A DNA stretch of 64,000 nucleotides from Lactifluus volemus (taxonomy: Eukaryota > Basidiomycota > Agaricomycetes > Russulales > Russulaceae): NCBI GenBank assembly GCA_022376515.1, contig WTXI01000115.1:1-64000 (forward strand). The letters run 5' to 3'. The notes below the pieces were generated by a model. It was not told the origin of the DNA. It saw only the letters and a program-made list of their open reading frames with translations, and did not search any database. This document shows, in pieces, positions 60,999 to 64,000 of the stretch (the stretch's first letter is position 1; each line of letters begins with the position of its first letter). A program made the translations under genes and the position numbers.

Positions 60999-61510
60999 CT
61001 ACATATCTTCGTCCTCATTGTCGTCGTCACTCAACCCGGCTTTTTCGAGCGCCTCTTTAGATGTATAGTCGACCCGCACCCCGCGTGTGCGGCGCGGGAG
61101 GATGGCACCATAGTCAATACGCTGAGCGGTCACGATCAGCAAAAAAGAGGGGGGGGGAGAATCGGGTAAACACTAAACGGGTCTTACCTCGCCGCCAGCT
61201 TCCTCTTCCTCTTCCTCATCTTCTTCCATCGCATCTTCATCGTTTTCATCTTCATCGTCATCCTCGTCATCATCTTCGTCGTCATCGTCTTCTTCCTCAT
61301 CTTCAACGCGGCGAGTTACGCCCTTTCCCTTTCCCTTCTCTTTACCGGGAGATTCAGGTTTGGTCGGGCTCTTCGAACGCCGCTTCGGACTCGCTTTGCC
61401 TCTGTTATCATGGAATGTGAATTTGTGGGCGCGGGCGCTATCGCGAAGAGAAAAAATGAGTCGATGACTTACGCAGAGGACGTGGGCTTTGATGGTGCAG
61501 TCGATGACAT
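60999..61510 (-). CDS. CHZ1: CHZ1-like histone H2A.Z-H2B chaperone
   Basis: ATG at 61510 (MSSTAPSKPTSSA), intron GTAAGT...AACAG (about 61471-61402), then a basic KASPKRRSKSPTKPESPGK region, a 45-residue stretch almost wholly Asp/Glu (EDEEEDDDDEDDDEDDDEDE...EEEEEEAGGE), an intron (about 61186-61121), and RIDYGAILPRRTRGVRVDYT followed by SKEALEKAGLSDDDNEDEDM, stop TAG 60999-61001. An acidic tract followed by a CHZ motif (RRTRG..VDY) and a short acidic end is the CHZ1 layout; CHZ1 carries H2A.Z-H2B dimers to SWR1. About 125 residues. Confidence 0.72.
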
Positions 61511-63785
61511 TTTTTTTAAAGTTATAGAACTTTTTGGTGGCGGTTTTGAACCGTTGGGATGGAGTGGATTGAAAAGACAGATGAACGCGTACGCGACTTG
61601 TTGGTGTCAAAGGCACACTTGTTGCGATGATGATAATAGGCGCGTTTGGTCAGACGTTCACACGGCATCGGTGGCGGTTCAAGTTCATCGACGTTCGTTC
61701 ATCGACAATTCATCAATGAGTCTACTGTATTGCGTTGCCGAAATTGTGAAGCGTTCTCTTCGTTGGAGACTACCTGTTGTGGGTAATGGAACAATTCGGC
61801 ATACACACGTCCTCTTAATTCACTTTGAACCATCACTCACGGCGACGACAATGCCCGCCCACCTTTCTCAATGATCTCCCTCTGGGGCTCATCCGGGCAG
61901 GTTTGTGAACCACTATCGTGTTGTGCTCGTATTCCGAAGTCCGGGCCTGCGAGCGTCTTGCGGTGGTACTGTACACTCAGCACGCCGCAATCTCCCTAGA
62001 GGGTCGGACTTTCGCCAATCAACAGTACAATATGTTCGCTGTGCCCATCGACGCCTCACTGTCACTGATTCTTAAGCACCTCCACCACTAATTTTTATCT
62101 TCTATAGAGCCCCTTGCAGCCTTGCTTGAGTGAGTGTACGCGCTGTAGCAGCAGAACTTTGATGATGACGATGGTTGGCAACGCCCCATCATCATGACGC
62201 TGAACTATCCAAAACGACCCGAAAGCAGTTCGGCTTGAAAGATCAGAGTATCACACCCTTACATGTGATGGTTACAGTGATATTCCCGTCGAATAAAACG
62301 TTTCTATTATAAATATGGGTAGACGGCCTCACCACATCACCGACGCTGAAACGAATCATTACCCTATGGGGGTCGGGCGCAGAGCTCGTTGTTATCCTAG
62401 TCTCCATCTCAAAGCTCCTCGGCTTGTGGAGATACTGCTGCTCTTGCTGTCATATCGTCCACGCCAATCATGGCTGACGAAGCGTCACGGTGACTCTTCT
62501 GGTTCAAGTTTGGATCGCGTTCTGAATAGGGCAGGTCAAACACGACTTAAACGACAGCCGCTTACCACATCCTATCTGCCATCTTTCTGCATTTGTTACT
62601 ATCCCCTCCTGCGTCCGGGCCGTCCCTGGGACCTGGTTGTTGTGGCTCTACGCCGACGGCTTTCTCTTTTTCTGTGCAGAGACAAGCTAGGCGAATGTAC
62701 CCTAGGACTCGGGTTGTTCACCTGGGCCAGTGCAACTGATAAATTCACGGAAATCGCTCGCCGGCCTGACTTATGTAGCTGATGCAACGCGCTCACAAGG
62801 AGTACAATGTGGAGCAACACCCAGACGCAAGTCACTCCTATGCTCGCCGGCATCCTGACAGTACCGATGATACTTCGAGCGCTACCCCAAAATATATGTT
62901 GAGAGTCCCTGGTGGTGGCATATGTAATAAAGAGACGGAAATAGAAGCTTGGAAGAGCGCCAAAAAGAGCCGGAGGGAGATCGATTGGCAAGACAATAGC
63001 CAAATACACAGGGCAACAGACCGAGGGAAGACGGTTTGGACTCACAGTTGTTTGCGTGAGAAGAAAAAGAAACATGGCGGCGCGTCATGTCGTAACGTAG
63101 TGGTAGACAAGGTATCCTCAGGGCTGATTTCCGAGACGAGGACTCAAGGGATAGAGCTACCCAGCGCTGGATTGACAAGCAGGAACTTGAAGGAGGCCGG
63201 AATTGATATACAGTAGAACCCTGTGAATTGTGTATGAGTGCACCATATGGCCACATGATCAATCGCGCCCACAGTGTGCGACCGTAACCCAAAAAGAGTC
63301 CTTGTAACTTACTCTATCCTGTCCCTTTAATGGGGACCCTCCACATGTTGGTCCGCGGAATTAAGAAAAGAATCACGTGTGATGCACCTTTTAAGATTTT
63401 GGATTTGATTTTATGGCGCCACCAACCAAGTTAGGCTAATAATAGAGCAGCGCCAAGTGAGGTAACGGCAAAAAGCACTGGTTCGGCATCATAGGACATC
63501 GCCTCTGGTCGTCTATGCTTTCACCTGCCTGGATCCGGTGGACCGCACAACTATCCGTTTATAGAAATTAGTGAAACGCTGAACTGGTTCTCACTCGCGT
63601 CTTTGATCCTAATGGCACTATCAGTGTGTGTCGCATGTACTAGTCCGGTACTTTCTGGTTGAAATGAGATAACGTTACTTTTCGCATATGGTAAGCCAAG
63701 TACTACGATGGATGCACGGGCGCTGATCAAATTCGGTTAAAAGGGATGGGTTTAGAACTCTTCTCACACCCCACTTCTTTTCAAC
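61511..63785. other. No recognised gene
   Basis: 2.3 kb. Frames at 62315-62782 (+), 62782-63216 (+) and 62882-63292 (-) are open but without motif or convincing splice structure. Confidence 0.45.
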
Positions 63786-64000
63786 ATGTCTGATACCAAG
63801 GAACCGGTTACCTCCCAACCTCAGGTATTCCTTCTTCCCTTTATCTCTGGCGCTGTAATACTCAATCATTTTCCCCCTAAAGGCTACTGGTCAGATGGAT
63901 GTGAATGCAGGTGGTAATAGGAACGCTCTGAACCGCGAAATCGGAATAGACGGAATGCGTGATTGGAGCCATGGCTTGTTCGACTGCTTCGCTGAATGTG
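63786..64000 (+). CDS. PLAC8-family cysteine-rich protein, 3' partial
   Basis: ATG at 63786 (MSDTKEPVTSQPQ), an intron GTATTC...CTAAAG (63825-63882), then ATGQMDVNAGGNRNALNREI and MRDWSHGLFDCFAEC at the window edge. R-x-W-S-x-G-L-F-D-C-F is the start of the PLAC8 (Fcr1/DUF614) domain, whose CC-W-C core would follow beyond the window. The family includes small membrane proteins linked to metal handling and cell size. Confidence 0.75.

Overview
The window reads as nuclear DNA of a filamentous basidiomycete. Genes are split by many short (about 45-70 nt) GT-AG introns, one looks GC-AG, and neighbours are densely packed on both strands. The NACHT/WD40 protein at the left edge and many of the other proteins resemble Agaricomycetes, most closely Rhizoctonia/Ceratobasidiaceae. 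That placement is from memory of protein families, not from a search.

Layout. 1-4.8 kb: a frame-broken NACHT-WD40 (HET-E-like) gene with about 15 near-identical 129-bp WD repeats. 6.0-11.75 kb (-): a GH15 glucoamylase gene cut in two by a 3.98-kb element with terminal inverted repeats (TIRs), which carries a retrotransposon-type ORF and an intron-containing piece of a Csm3/TIPIN replication-fork gene. 13.3-16.6 kb: ELP6 (-) and a frame-broken COG3 (+), divergently transcribed. 17.7-22.4 kb: a secreted RlpA-like/barwin-fold protein, a kinase-like protein lacking the DFG aspartate, and a large unknown nuclear-type protein. 22.9-29.4 kb: a small conserved protein, a vacuolar/mitochondrial-type half ABC transporter (HMT1/ABCB6 class) and a glycine-rich RRM protein. 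30.4-34.9 kb: an F-box/LRR-like gene, PRMT1, and a BRI3-like membrane protein. 38-42.4 kb: a large serine-rich disordered protein. 35-38 and 42.4-49.5 kb are mostly non-coding and rich in homopolymers. 49.6-53.6 kb: a mariner-type MITE with a nested fold-back, then a decayed second NACHT gene split by a 1.64-kb element whose TIR core matches that of the 4-kb element. 53.87-55.06 kb: a HAC1/XBP1-type bZIP gene. 56.5-58.7 kb: a third TIR element carrying exons of DNA ligase I. 59-61.5 kb: a multi-pass membrane protein and a CHZ1-like histone chaperone. 63.8 kb to the end: the start of a PLAC8-family gene.

Main points. (1) The bZIP gene has a 38-nt non-canonical intron (54612-54649). It is bounded by two hairpins with 7-nt loops cut as CAG|CACG and CTG|CAGC, the geometry IRE1 uses. 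Its removal shifts the frame and replaces a 62-residue arginine-rich tail with a 135-residue acidic C-terminus, so this should be the master regulator of the unfolded protein response, with four ACGTGGC-type sites upstream. (2) Three TIR elements share one architecture: short TIRs, AT-rich arrays of short motifs just inside each end, and a variable core. Two of them carry intron-bearing fragments of host DNA-replication genes, so they look like a Pack-type gene-capturing transposon group. Two of them interrupt genes.
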